DNA of 64,000 nucleotides, from assembly GCF_015206885.1 (NCBI RefSeq), contig NZ_JADEXY010000002.1, positions 35,157 through 99,156 of the forward strand, given 5' to 3'. The notes under the pieces were generated by a model, which saw nothing but the letters and a program-made list of their open reading frames with translations, was not told the DNA's origin and did no database searches. Below are positions 26,008-34,899 of the stretch, one piece after another (the stretch's first letter is position 1; each line of letters opens with the position of its first letter). The position numbers and the translations under genes were made by a program. The stretch comes from Microcystis aeruginosa LEGE 91341 (lineage in GTDB: Bacteria; Cyanobacteriota; Cyanobacteriia; Cyanobacteriales; Microcystaceae).

Positions 26008-27254
26008 TGTTAGTAGCAGAAAGACACATTATCAAGAAAGGACATAGATTTTTGGCTGAGATAGATAATTTATCTTGGCAGTCTAAAAATCTCTACAACT
26101 CAGCCAATTATTTAATCCGACAAAACTTCATTTATGGTTATGGCTATTTGACCTATAATCAGATGGCCTCTCTGATGAAAAAGACAGAACAGTATCAAGC
26201 TTTACCCGCTAAAGTTTCCCAACAAGTTTTAAGAGGATTAGACAAAAACTGGCAATCATTTTTTGCCGCTTCATCGGAGTTTAAAAGTCACCCCGATAAA
26301 TTTCTAGTAAAACCCAAAATTCCTGGCTATAAGGAGCCAAAAAAAGGAAGAAATCTCTTAGTTTACACGATTCAAGCCCTAAGCAAAGTAGGTCTTCGGC
26401 AAGGGTTAGTAAAACTATCCCTTCGACGTAGCTCAGGGCAAGCAGGGACTTCAATTACCTTGCCGACGAGAGTAGCGGAGCGCATAGCAGAAGCTAGAAT
26501 AGTTCCTAAATGTGATTGTTATGTAATCGAGGTAATTTATGAGAAAACCGAACAGTTCTTAGCTCCTAATGAAAAGATAGCTGCGATAGATTTAGGCATA
26601 GATAATTTGATGGCTGTAACTTCAAATCAACCAGACTTTATCCCTTTGTTGATTAATGGCAGACCGTTAAAAAGCCTGAATCAATTTTATAACCAACGTC
26701 GGGCTAAGTTGCAATCTCTGTTAAAAGGCAATCGTCAAAGTTCCCAGAGGATGCGCCGTTTAACCCGTTGCCGTAATCAGAAGATAGATAATTATCTTCA
26801 CCGAGCTAGTCGTTATTTAGTCAATCTCTTAGTTGACCAAGAGATAACAACTTTAGTAATTGGGAAAAATGACGGTTGGAAACAAGGAGTGAACTTAGGA
26901 AAAGTCAACAATCAAAAATTTGTGACCATCCCTCATGCTCGATTAATTGACATGATTATTTATACATGTCGATTAATAGGAATCTCTGTGATTATTCAAG
27001 AAGAATCCTATACCTCCGTTGCTAATTTTTTGAATTTAGAGCTGCTACCAGTGTATGGACAAACAACTGAAAGGCCGGTGTTTTCAGGAAACTGAATTTC
27101 GCGAGGGTTATATCGTACAGATAAGGGGATTCTGATTCAATCTGATGTCATGGGTTCCTACAACATTTTGCGAAAAGCATTCCCAAATGCGTTTAACCGC
27201 TATGGGATAGAGAGGTGCGTAGTTCACCCAAGGAGAATCAATCTCTCGAAGTAA
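26007..27254 (+). pseudogene. tnpB: IS607 TnpB (RuvC-like), interrupted by one in-frame stop
   Basis: The 362-codon frame ends at TGA 27093-27095 but continues in register (ISRGLYRTDKGILIQSDVMG, then SYNILRKAFPNAF) to TAA 27252-27254, for 415 codons in all. RuvC-I is IAAIDLGIDNLMAV (about residue 190) and RuvC-II IIQEESYTS (about 332). The last catalytic Asp (SDVMGSYN) lies beyond the stop. The CxxC zinc-finger cysteines usually expected after EESYTS are absent. A palindromic DNA repeat at 26419-26447 adds SLRRSSGQAG in frame at about residue 140. TnpB proteins are RNA-guided nucleases; this copy is probably inactive. Confidence 0.85.
26419..26447. repeat. Palindromic repeat inserted in tnpB coding sequence
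   Basis: CCCTTCGACGTAGCTCAGGG followed by CAAGCAGGG. It is read in frame as LRRSSGQAG in a region where TnpB proteins do not usually carry such a loop. It resembles intergenic repeats of cyanobacteria that also occur inside genes (inference). Confidence 0.45.
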
Positions 27255-27356
27255 AAGTGAAGGGAATTTCTGAAATGGAATTCAGTCTGTCTATATTTGA
27301 CTATACTTTTACTAACTATAACTTCTAGCGTAAGGCATTGCAGAGGTAAACCGGGG

Positions 27357-27800
27357 GTGAAGATTTCTTTTCAGGTAGATAGCGATCTCAAGTCCTTAGA
27401 TACCGTTTTAAAGTATTTTGAGCAACTTGAACCAGTGGGCATTCCCCAAAAAGACTGGCTCCAGTGTCAGCTTGCTCTTGCCGAAGGTTTTACCAATGCT
27501 GTCCGTCACGCTCACCGACACCTACCCCCCGAAATTCCGATCGAGATCGAGATCGAGATTGTTCCCCACCAGATGGAAATTCGCATCTGGGATCGGGGTT
27601 CCGTCTTCGATTTAGAGAGCTTTATCGAGAAAAATGCCCATCGTGACCATGGTTTCTCCGGTCATGGGCAAGGACTGCCGATCCTCCAAAAAATCGCCGA
27701 TCAACTCAGTTATACTCGCAGCGAAGATCAGCGCAACTGTCTATTAATTATTAAACAATTTTCCCGCCATGAATCCGATCGCACCCCTAGTTTCTCCTAG
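27357..27800 (+). CDS. HATPase-domain anti-sigma regulatory (RsbW-like) serine kinase
   Basis: 147 residues from GTG 27357, chosen because GAGGT lies 9 bp upstream and homology-like sequence (VKISFQVDSDLKSLDTVLKY) begins there; a TTG at 27297 lies in the edge of the IS607 element. N box LALAEGFTNAVRHAHR, then RIWDRGSVFD and the ATP-lid glycine motif GHGQGLPIL identify a GHKL ATPase of the RsbW/SpoIIAB class. It would phosphorylate a STAS antagonist such as that at 23782. Its last 32 bp overlap the next gene. Confidence 0.88.
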   Translation: MKISFQVDSDLKSLDTVLKYFEQLEPVGIPQKDWLQCQLALAEGFTNAVRHAHRHLPPEIPIEIEIEIVPHQMEIRIWDRGSVFDLESFIEKNAHRDHGFSGHGQGLPILQKIADQLSYTRSEDQRNCLLIIKQFSRHESDRTPSFS

Positions 27801-28593
27801 TTGGTTAGTAACTAATCTCGATCGCCCCGATCTGATGGTTATTGACTGTCGTTTTCAATTAAACAATCCCGATCTCGGTTATCAAGATTATTTAGCCAAT
27901 CATATTCAAAATGCCTTCTATTTGGACCTCGATCGCGATTTATCGGCTCCCATTGCCCGTCATGGCGGCCGTCATCCTTTACCGAATCCGCAGACGATAG
28001 CCGCTAAATTAAGCTCTTTAGGGGTGATTTCTGGTCAAACCCATGTTATCGCCTACGATTCCTCCCGTTTTGCCTTTGCCAGTCGTCTCTGGTGGTTATT
28101 ACGTTATCTCGGTCATGAACGAGTTAGTATTCTCGATGGTGGTTGGCAAAATTGGTTAAATGCCGGTTATCCCGTCTCTAATCAGATACCTGTGCCGAAA
28201 ACCGGCGCTTTTCTCCCCCAAGTTCAACAGGATTGGGTAGTGACGATCGAGGAGGTAAAAAGGGAAAAAGAGCAAGGGGGAGTGGTGTTAATTGATGCCA
28301 GGGAAAGCGATCGCTATCGGGGTGAAAGGGAACCGATCGATCCGATCGCCGGTCACATCGAGGGGGCGCTTAATTATCCCTGGTTGGAAGTCACCGATAG
28401 TCAGGGTTTTTGTCAACCCCTGGCCCAGCAAACACAACGTTGGCAAGAGCGGCAAGGCGATCGAGAAATTATCCTCTACTGTGGTTCAGGAGTGACAGCC
28501 TGTGTTAATATCTTTTCCCTGACCCTAGCCGGATACGAGAATGTTAAGCTATATTCTGGAGGTTGGAGTGATTGGTGTTCCTACCTGATCTAA
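27769..28593 (+). CDS. Sulfurtransferase (thiosulfate / 3-mercaptopyruvate), two rhodanese domains
   Basis: 274 residues. Domain 1 (about 1-135) is non-catalytic, with VIDCRFQLNNPDLGYQDYLA and HIQNAFYLDLDRD. Domain 2 (about 155-274) carries VLIDARESDRYRGEREPIDP and the active-site cysteine loop YCGSGVTACVNI. The loop CGSGVTA is typical of mercaptopyruvate sulfurtransferase-like enzymes. It transfers sulfane sulfur to cyanide, thiols or protein acceptors. The start overlaps the HATPase gene by 32 bp, so it may be co-transcribed without functional relation. Confidence 0.88.
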   Translation: MNPIAPLVSPSWLVTNLDRPDLMVIDCRFQLNNPDLGYQDYLANHIQNAFYLDLDRDLSAPIARHGGRHPLPNPQTIAAKLSSLGVISGQTHVIAYDSSRFAFASRLWWLLRYLGHERVSILDGGWQNWLNAGYPVSNQIPVPKTGAFLPQVQQDWVVTIEEVKREKEQGGVVLIDARESDRYRGEREPIDPIAGHIEGALNYPWLEVTDSQGFCQPLAQQTQRWQERQGDREIILYCGSGVTACVNIFSLTLAGYENVKLYSGGWSDWCSYLI

Positions 28594-28794
28594 CCGGCCT
28601 TGTTGATGCTCATCTATCGAGAAAGATTATCAAAATGACCTAATTACTGTACAATCCCCCTATTATCACTTTTAATTATTCCGAAACTATTATCTAATTT
28701 GTCTCCTAGACAAAAAAGCTAATTTTTATTTTAGTTGCTATCCTTTTGCTCTCAAATCACCGCTATTCCTCAAAGAATAGTCGTTTTCCCCCGT

Positions 28795-28816
28795 AAAATT
28801 ACTAAAAAGTAATTTT
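28795..28816 (+). promoter_or_regulatory. Hairpin in the leader of the NYN-domain gene
   Basis: Perfect inverted repeat AAAATTACT-AAAA-AGTAATTTT, 39 bp before the start codon and within a 260-bp leader that also has CTATT...AATAG. It is AT-rich and weak. It might act on translation or as a protein site. Confidence 0.35.
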
Positions 28817-28854
28817 ATAGTTAAACTCTATAAAAAATTAGGTATGTATTTTGT

Positions 28855-29406
28855 ATGACAGAAGCCGGTCTTTGTCATTGTAATGGTGGCACCCGTCCGA
28901 AAGATCGCCTTTCGATTTTTGTGGATGGCAATAATATGTTTTATGCTCAACAAAAAAATGGTTGGTTTTTTGACCCGCGCAAGGTGTTAAATTACTTCAC
29001 CAACGACCCGAATATTATGTTAATTAATGCCTTTTGGTACACGGGTTTAAAAGATTCCCAAGATCAAAGAGGTTTTCGCGATGCTTTAATTAGTTTGGGT
29101 TATACGGTGAGAACAAAAATTTTGAAAGAATATTATGATGATAGTTCTGGTCGTTTTTCCCAGAAAGCTAATTTAGACATCGAAATTGTCGTCGATATGT
29201 TTAATACCGTCGATCAATACGATCGAGTGATTTTATTTAGCGGTGATGGCGATTTTGAACGAGCGATCGAACTATTGCGCTCTAAAAATACTCATATTAC
29301 CGTAGTTTCTACGGAAGGGATGATCGCTAGGGAATTACGCAACGCTACCGATCGCTATATTGACCTGAATGATATTCGCAAAGATATCGAAAAAAGTGAT
29401 TATTAA
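28855..29406 (+). CDS. LabA-like NYN-domain protein
   Basis: 183 residues. The NYN (PIN-like) nuclease fold is clear: LSIFVDGNNMFYAQQKNGWF with the first metal-binding Asp, ANLDIEIVVDMFNTVDQYDR, and VILFSGDGDFERAIELLRSK with the GDGDF acidic pair. It is related to cyanobacterial LabA, which dampens clock output; most members are thought to be RNases. A second family member lies at 42822-43427. The N-terminal Cys/His pair (LCHCNGG) is odd for the family. Confidence 0.85.
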   Translation: MTEAGLCHCNGGTRPKDRLSIFVDGNNMFYAQQKNGWFFDPRKVLNYFTNDPNIMLINAFWYTGLKDSQDQRGFRDALISLGYTVRTKILKEYYDDSSGRFSQKANLDIEIVVDMFNTVDQYDRVILFSGDGDFERAIELLRSKNTHITVVSTEGMIARELRNATDRYIDLNDIRKDIEKSDY

Positions 29407-29460
29407 TCGGCCGTTTTGTCTTTAAACCGACTATTGATCCCATTTTTCTTTATTGGTAGT

Positions 29461-29499
29461 CCTCACCCCAAACCTTCTCCCAGAAGGTTTGGGGTGAGG
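29461..29499. terminator. Bidirectional hairpin between convergent genes
   Basis: Perfect 18-bp stem: CCTCACCCCAAACCTTCT, 3-nt loop CCC, and its exact complement ending at 29499. It sits midway between two convergent genes. There is no strong T-run, so it may act as a stabiliser or a protein-assisted terminator for both. Confidence 0.6.
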
Positions 29500-29517
29500 C
29501 AATTAACCATCTCTTGT

Positions 29518-30693
29518 TTATTTTTCCTTGAGTCGAAATAGTAAAAACTGATTGACCTGATTCGGATTAAAATTATCATCACTGACCAAAATCAAAGAGC
29601 GACTACCATCAGCTAATCTTGGACCGAGGGTCATTCCTTCCAAATTATCTAAATCAATCCCCAAAGTCCCTAAATCTAGTAATAATTTTTTCCGCAAGGG
29701 TTGCACCTGTAAAGCTTCTAATTCCCCCGGTATTCTGGCGATTTTCGAGGTATCAGTGGCACTCCCATTAACTACCTGAAATAGTTTCGCTCCAAAACCT
29801 TCTAAACCAAAAGTTCGCTCTAAACTGAGAAAATAACCCTCTTTTTCTAAAGCTAATAATTCCGTTAAACCGTAGTATCTCGCACCGCTGGGTGGCTCAT
29901 CTAACACATACAACTGTTCCGATACTAACACAGGCGCACCAATCGGATCAATCACATAATGAAGAAGTCGCACTCTGAGATTTTCTTCCCTTTTTCCCGT
30001 GGGACTATCTTGAATTAAAGCGTTTTCTGTGGCAGTAAACAAACGAAAAGGATCGTCTTTGAGGGTGCTGGTAATCCCTAAAGTTAAGGATTCAAACCCT
30101 AAATTATCCTGTATTCCTTTTTGATTGCTATTATCCGGTAAAAAGCGATTAGGAATTAACAAAGACTCCTTTAATTGTCCCTGTAAATCAAATTCAGCAA
30201 TAAAAGGAGCAATTCCCTCTTTAACCGCACCTTCACTGGAAATAAACAAAGTTTGTCGGGGCGAAAAAGCGATACCTTCCGGGTCGATAGATCCCTTTTT
30301 AAACGTTTCTCCATTGCCATCTTTTAGGAACGTGACCGCCTCTAAATTCACTTTTTCGATTTTTTCATCATTTATCTGCAAACTAGCCGTATAAAAGCGG
30401 GCTGGAGCTTTCTGAGAACGATCATCACTGAGGAGATAAAAGCGGTTATTGGTGCGATCATAGGTAATTGCCGATAATCCCCCCACCCTTGTGTCTTGAT
30501 AATCCGCTTGTGGTAATTGATATTCTCCCAAAAACTCGATCGAGAGGGGTAGAAACATTCGTTGTTCTGCCAAAACTTGCGGGGAGACACCACAGGCAGC
30601 CAGACTAAAGGTTACAATTAAACTAGCAATTAAACCCAAAATTGGGAAACGGTAATTTTCGGCAGTCAGTCTCTTATAGAATCGATCGATCAC
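29518..30693 (-). CDS. Esterase-like activity of phytase family lipoprotein
   Basis: 391 residues. The lipobox is in LIVTFSLAACGVSP (Cys about residue 34), so a periplasmic or outer-surface lipoprotein is likely. The body matches the phytase-like beta-propeller family: GGLSAITYDRTNNRFYLLSD near the start, IDPEGIAFSPRQTLFISSEG in the middle, LFTATENALIQD, and LDNLEGMTLGPRL with LILVSDDNFN at the end. Members hydrolyse phosphate esters or are of unknown substrate. It has divergent spacing of 37 bp with the TPR gene on the other strand. Confidence 0.82.
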   Translation of the reverse strand: MIDRFYKRLTAENYRFPILGLIASLIVTFSLAACGVSPQVLAEQRMFLPLSIEFLGEYQLPQADYQDTRVGGLSAITYDRTNNRFYLLSDDRSQKAPARFYTASLQINDEKIEKVNLEAVTFLKDGNGETFKKGSIDPEGIAFSPRQTLFISSEGAVKEGIAPFIAEFDLQGQLKESLLIPNRFLPDNSNQKGIQDNLGFESLTLGITSTLKDDPFRLFTATENALIQDSPTGKREENLRVRLLHYVIDPIGAPVLVSEQLYVLDEPPSGARYYGLTELLALEKEGYFLSLERTFGLEGFGAKLFQVVNGSATDTSKIARIPGELEALQVQPLRKKLLLDLGTLGIDLDNLEGMTLGPRLADGSRSLILVSDDNFNPNQVNQFLLFRLKEK

Positions 30694-30730
30694 AAAATAT
30701 CATCCTCTACTACGCTCTTATCAATCTATT

Positions 30731-31918
30731 ATGCTACGTTTTTCTCTCAGTTTATGGCTCTGTTTGATCGGTACTTCCCTTCCTCTCCTAGCACAAACAG
30801 AAACTCCTGTACCCAATCCCCTCGAAACTCCCCTAAAAAGTCCTTTATTACCCGCAATCGATCGCCCTTTAACTCCCTTGGAGCGTCGTCAACTGTTATT
30901 ATACATCGATCAACGCGATGCCGAAGCTCAAGCTAAATACGATGCGGGATTAAATGAAGAAGCTTTTCCTATCTGGTATGAAGTGATTAAATTAAATCGT
31001 TATTTAGGAGCCAAAGAAGAAGTAAAATCTTTGGGAAAAGTGGGGTTAGCAGCTTGGAATCGAGATCGAACCGAGGATGTTAAATTAATTACTGCTCGTT
31101 TAAAAACTGTGCAACAAACCGCAGAAACTAACCAGACAATGGACGGGGAATTATTAGCATTACTAGGTACATCCTATCAACAGGTACGAGCATTTAATGA
31201 GGCGATAATCATCTATGATAAAATCCTAGCTAATGCCAGACAATCTGGAGATAATGTGGCAGTAGAAGCCACTTTAAATCAACTTGGTCAAATTCATTTA
31301 TCTCGTTTTGATTATCAAAAAGCTGCCCCAGTTTACGAAGAATTATTAACTATTTCTAAGGCGCAGAATAATTCTTTAACTCAAGGAATTTATCTGCAAA
31401 GACTAGCAGAAATTTATCGAGAATCTTTGCAACCAGCTAACGCAGTAAAAATTAAAGAAGAAATAGCTGAAACCGAGATCAGAAATCAGCAAATACAGTT
31501 AATTCCCGATCTAAAAATTCAAATTGGTTTAGATTATCAAGCTTTAAAAGATGCCAATAAAGCCAGCCAAAACTTTCAAGAAGCCTATTCTCTCGCTTTT
31601 GCTTTACAACAGTACGGCACCGCAGGAGAAGCTTTAAATAAGTTAGCCGAACTCTATAAAAGTTATCAACAGGTGGATTATGCTTTACAAATCTATCAAG
31701 AATTAATTAAAGTCCATGAATTGGGTTATAATTACTACGGTTTAATGAACACCTACGATCAAATCGGTCAAATTTATCTAGAGAGAAAAAATTATCCCCA
31801 AGCTTTACTAGCTTTCCAAAAAGGTGCGGAATTAGCCCAAGCTATCCGTTATCGTGAACAATATTTTCAAACCCAAATTACCCAAATTAATCAAGCGATA
31901 AATAATCCTGAACAGTAA
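30731..31918 (+). CDS. Secreted TPR-repeat protein
   Basis: 395 residues. A signal peptide (LRFSLSLWLCLIGTSLPLLA, with cleavage after LAQ) precedes a proline-rich linker and a predominantly helical TPR region from about 60 to 390, with recognisable units such as GTSYQQVRAFNEAIIIYDKI, LNQLGQIHLSRFDYQKAAPV and YDQIGQIYLERKNYPQALLA. It is probably a periplasmic scaffold. The function is unknown and there are no enzyme motifs. Confidence 0.8.
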   Translation: MLRFSLSLWLCLIGTSLPLLAQTETPVPNPLETPLKSPLLPAIDRPLTPLERRQLLLYIDQRDAEAQAKYDAGLNEEAFPIWYEVIKLNRYLGAKEEVKSLGKVGLAAWNRDRTEDVKLITARLKTVQQTAETNQTMDGELLALLGTSYQQVRAFNEAIIIYDKILANARQSGDNVAVEATLNQLGQIHLSRFDYQKAAPVYEELLTISKAQNNSLTQGIYLQRLAEIYRESLQPANAVKIKEEIAETEIRNQQIQLIPDLKIQIGLDYQALKDANKASQNFQEAYSLAFALQQYGTAGEALNKLAELYKSYQQVDYALQIYQELIKVHELGYNYYGLMNTYDQIGQIYLERKNYPQALLAFQKGAELAQAIRYREQYFQTQITQINQAINNPEQ

Positions 31919-32026
31919 GTAACTTGAAACCGTCAGCCATCAGCTAGATAGAAGTAATATTCACCAGAAAAATCGCTGATTAATGACAAAACAAAAACCT
32001 GATAACTGATAACTGATAACTGATAA

Positions 32027-33079
32027 ATGGAAAATTCCTATTCTGAATTAACCGAAGACTTGCTGAAATTGCTGCAACGCTTGCCGCAGTCGAAAGATAG
32101 TAAATGGATTCAAAGATCTCTGGAAGCAATAGTCAGAATTGCCGGGGAGGAAATCGATCGCCTCGATTGGAAAATTTTAACCTATGCGATCGAAGATCTA
32201 GAAAAGGGATTTCAGGTATTTTACCCCTACCGTCACATTCGTAAACTGACCATTTTTGGCTCGGCACGCATCAAACCCGAGAGCAGTGAATATCGTCTCG
32301 CAGTAGAGTTTGCACGTCGTATCAGTCAATACGGTTTTATGGTGTTAACCGGCGCTGGTGGCGGTATCATGCAAGCGGGGAACGAAGGCGCCGGACGGGA
32401 AAATTCCTTCGGATTAAATATTCAGCTACCCTTTGAACAGGGGGCTAATCCCTATATCATAAATGATGCCAAATTAATCGACTTTAAATATTTCTTTACC
32501 AGAAAACTATTTTTTCTGCGGGAAAGTGACGCAGTAGCTTTATTCCCCGGTGGTTTCGGCACCCAAGATGAAGCCTTCGAGACGCTTACCCTCTGTCAAA
32601 CCGGTAAATACGGACCTGCACCCCTAGTATTAATTGATGAGCCTGATGGGGACTACTGGCAAACTTGGCAAGCACAAATTAGTGAAAATCTGCAAAAAAG
32701 AGGACTGATATCCGCCGAAGATCGGAATTTTTATACTATTACCAACGATCTCGACCACGCTTGTCAAACAATTCGCCACTTCTATCGGGTGTATCACTCC
32801 AGCCGTTTTGTGGGAGAATCCTTTGTTATTCGCCTTAATCACGAACTAAGCGGGGAACAGATCGAACAAATTAACCAAAACTTCGGCGATATCGTAGTTA
32901 AGGGCAAAATCGCACCTAGTCAAATTCTAGAACGAGAGAATCGGGATTCCAGCCACCATTTACCCCGTCTAGTTTTTTACTTCAACGGCAAGAGTTACGG
33001 ACGCTTGTATCAATTAATAGATCACATCAACGATTTAAGTCCTGTAGTTGCCCTTGAAGAGCATCCCGAGAAAAAATAA
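32027..33079 (+). CDS. LOG family protein (Rossmann-fold nucleotide hydrolase-like)
   Basis: 350 residues, longer than the usual ~190-residue LOG proteins because of N- and C-terminal extensions. The core (about 70-260) has LTIFGSARIKPESSEYRLAV, VLTGAGGGIMQAGNEGA and the signature LFPGGFGTQDEAFE (PGGxGTxxE). Family members release free cytokinin bases from nucleotides or hydrolyse related nucleotide monophosphates; the bacterial role varies. It is preceded by heptamer repeats (GATAACT) that run right up to the ATG. Confidence 0.87.
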   Translation: MENSYSELTEDLLKLLQRLPQSKDSKWIQRSLEAIVRIAGEEIDRLDWKILTYAIEDLEKGFQVFYPYRHIRKLTIFGSARIKPESSEYRLAVEFARRISQYGFMVLTGAGGGIMQAGNEGAGRENSFGLNIQLPFEQGANPYIINDAKLIDFKYFFTRKLFFLRESDAVALFPGGFGTQDEAFETLTLCQTGKYGPAPLVLIDEPDGDYWQTWQAQISENLQKRGLISAEDRNFYTITNDLDHACQTIRHFYRVYHSSRFVGESFVIRLNHELSGEQIEQINQNFGDIVVKGKIAPSQILERENRDSSHHLPRLVFYFNGKSYGRLYQLIDHINDLSPVVALEEHPEKK

Positions 33080-33082
33080 ACC

Positions 33083-33472
33083 CTAGGCTAGAGTTTCCGG
33101 ACAGTATCCTAAACCCTTAGTAAATTGTTGCCGAAAAGCCTCTATATCTTGCTGATCCGGGGTACCATGGGACACGATCGCCACTTGGTAACGACGCATG
33201 ACATCAATGGGAGATTGTCCCGTTTCCAAACTCCAAAAAACCATCTGGAGACGCATTTCCGGTTGATAGGGAATCCCTAACTCATTCATGTAGGCGCGAA
33301 AATCCCCGTGTTGGCAAGGAGTAAGCATTTGATTAAACTTTACCTTGACCACCCAACCGTTAATCTGATGAATGACCGTCATGACGGAGGAGGGTAGATG
33401 AGTCATCGATCGCAGATATTCGGTGACTCGTAGCGTTAAACTAGCGTTAGCAAGAAAATAGAGATAGTCCAT
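33083..33472 (-). CDS. Hypothetical protein
   Basis: 129 residues, no family recognised. It is a well-formed frame with neutral composition (MDYLYFLANASLTLRVTEYL, then VIHQINGWVVKVKFNQM, then ELGIPYQPEMRLQMVFW), no signal peptide, no membrane helix and no cysteine motif. The stop is 3 bp from the stop of the convergent LOG gene, and its 5' side faces queA. The compact placement between genes argues that it is real. Confidence 0.6.
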   Translation of the reverse strand: MDYLYFLANASLTLRVTEYLRSMTHLPSSVMTVIHQINGWVVKVKFNQMLTPCQHGDFRAYMNELGIPYQPEMRLQMVFWSLETGQSPIDVMRRYQVAIVSHGTPDQQDIEAFRQQFTKGLGYCPETLA

Positions 33473-33618
33473 ATGTGGCCGCTGGGATGTTGGCTAACAG
33501 TCACGATTAGTGTTATATCTCTAGTCTGACGATAAACTGTTCCAGATACCAAGGGGAGAAATCCCCGATTTAGTGAAGTTCGCCTGGGTAGAATTACCCA
33601 ACTTTTGCGAAGATCTTT

Positions 33619-34731
33619 ATGATGATAACGACGATGATCCCTGACCAATCACTCTCCAGCTACGATTATCACCTTCCTCCGGAGTTAATTGCCCAAAATC
33701 CCGCAGAACCCCGAGACAGTTCCCGTCTTTTGGTGGTAGATTCTCCCAATAGTCATAATTTGGCTATTTTTCGGGATTTACCCACTTGGTTAGAGCCGGG
33801 GGATTTGTTGGTTCTCAACGATACCCGCGTGATTCCGGCCCGTTTATTTGGTCGTAAAACCACCGGCGCACCCATAGAAATATTACTATTGGAAGAACAA
33901 GATGACCATCGTTGGTTATCCCTAGTGAAACCAGGAAAACGCTTTAAAGTCGGTTCAGAAGTCCTTTTTTATCCGAAAACAGGGCGAACGGAAGACAAAG
34001 AAAAATTATGGTTAGCGAAAGTAATCGATCGAGATCTGAACACCAGTGGTCGTCTGCTGGAATTTCAACGTCATCCCGGACGCAGTTTTTGGGATATGTT
34101 GGAGGAGTACGGTCATATTCCTTTCCCCCCCTACGTCACCGAATCGGAGGCGGAAGAAGACCGTTATCAAACAGTTTACGCTGATAAACAGGGTTCTGTG
34201 GCCGCTCCCACGGCCGGATTACATTTTACTCCCGAATTATTCCATAAGCTCGCCCAGAAGGGTATAGATACCACCTATATCACCCTTCATGTGGGAGTGG
34301 GAACCTTTCGTCCCGTGGAGGTGGAAAATATTACAGAACACCTAATGCACCGGGAATTTTTAGAGATTTCCGCCGAAACTGCCGAAAAAATTGCCCAAAC
34401 AAAGGCTAGAGGTGGCCGGGTTATCGCCGTAGGAACCACGGTAGCTCGCGCCTTGGAAGGGGCAATTAAAGAAACTAAGAGCGATAAATTAACCGCTTTT
34501 CAGGGAAAAACCAATTTATTTGTCTATCCGGGTTATCAATGGCGAGTTATCGACGGCATGATCACTAATTTTCACCTACCCAAGTCCAGTTTGATGATGT
34601 TAGTCAGTGCCTTAGTCGGACGGGAAAGACTACTGGCATTGTATCAAGCAGCTATCCAAGAGCGTTTCCGTTTCTATTCCTTCGGTGACGCTATGTTAAT
34701 CCTACCCAGCGCTTGCAGCAGTAATCAGTAA
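33619..34731 (+). CDS. queA: S-adenosylmethionine:tRNA ribosyltransferase-isomerase
   Basis: 370 residues. It catalyses the penultimate step of queuosine synthesis, adding the ribosyl of SAM to 7-aminomethyl-7-deazaguanine in tRNA to make epoxyqueuosine. Motifs seen: YDYHLPPELIAQNPAEPRDS, LLVLNDTRVIPARLFG, GSVAAPTAGLHFTPEL, and DGMITNFHLPKSSLMMLVSA near the end, all typical of QueA. ATG codons at 33619, 33622 and 33634 are possible starts. The last would give MIPDQSLSSYDYHLP, closest to the usual length. Confidence 0.93.
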   Translation: MMITTMIPDQSLSSYDYHLPPELIAQNPAEPRDSSRLLVVDSPNSHNLAIFRDLPTWLEPGDLLVLNDTRVIPARLFGRKTTGAPIEILLLEEQDDHRWLSLVKPGKRFKVGSEVLFYPKTGRTEDKEKLWLAKVIDRDLNTSGRLLEFQRHPGRSFWDMLEEYGHIPFPPYVTESEAEEDRYQTVYADKQGSVAAPTAGLHFTPELFHKLAQKGIDTTYITLHVGVGTFRPVEVENITEHLMHREFLEISAETAEKIAQTKARGGRVIAVGTTVARALEGAIKETKSDKLTAFQGKTNLFVYPGYQWRVIDGMITNFHLPKSSLMMLVSALVGRERLLALYQAAIQERFRFYSFGDAMLILPSACSSNQ

Positions 34732-34899
34732 GTAGGGTTTGCGGCAAAATTACATCCACACCCCAGAAAGAAGGAGGGCTAGAACTGCGGAAAGGGCAAC
34801 AGGAAGAAGGTAAAAATATGTGTAAGCGGCCCGCGCATCTAAATTGGTCTAGGTCGATTATCGAACCACCTGTAGCCTGTTGTCTATCCTAACCAAGAA

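Larger units (their letters stand above)
25380..27300 (+). mobile_element. IS607-family element (tnpA-tnpB)
   Basis: A serine-recombinase tnpA followed in 1-base overlap by tnpB, the IS607 plan. IS607 elements lack terminal inverted repeats, so the ends are estimates. Subterminal AGTCAGACATAGTCAGACAT at about 25399-25420 on the left and ATATTTGACTATAC near 27292-27306 on the right may be recombinase sites. It lies between the divergent phosphatase and HATPase genes. Confidence 0.8.
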
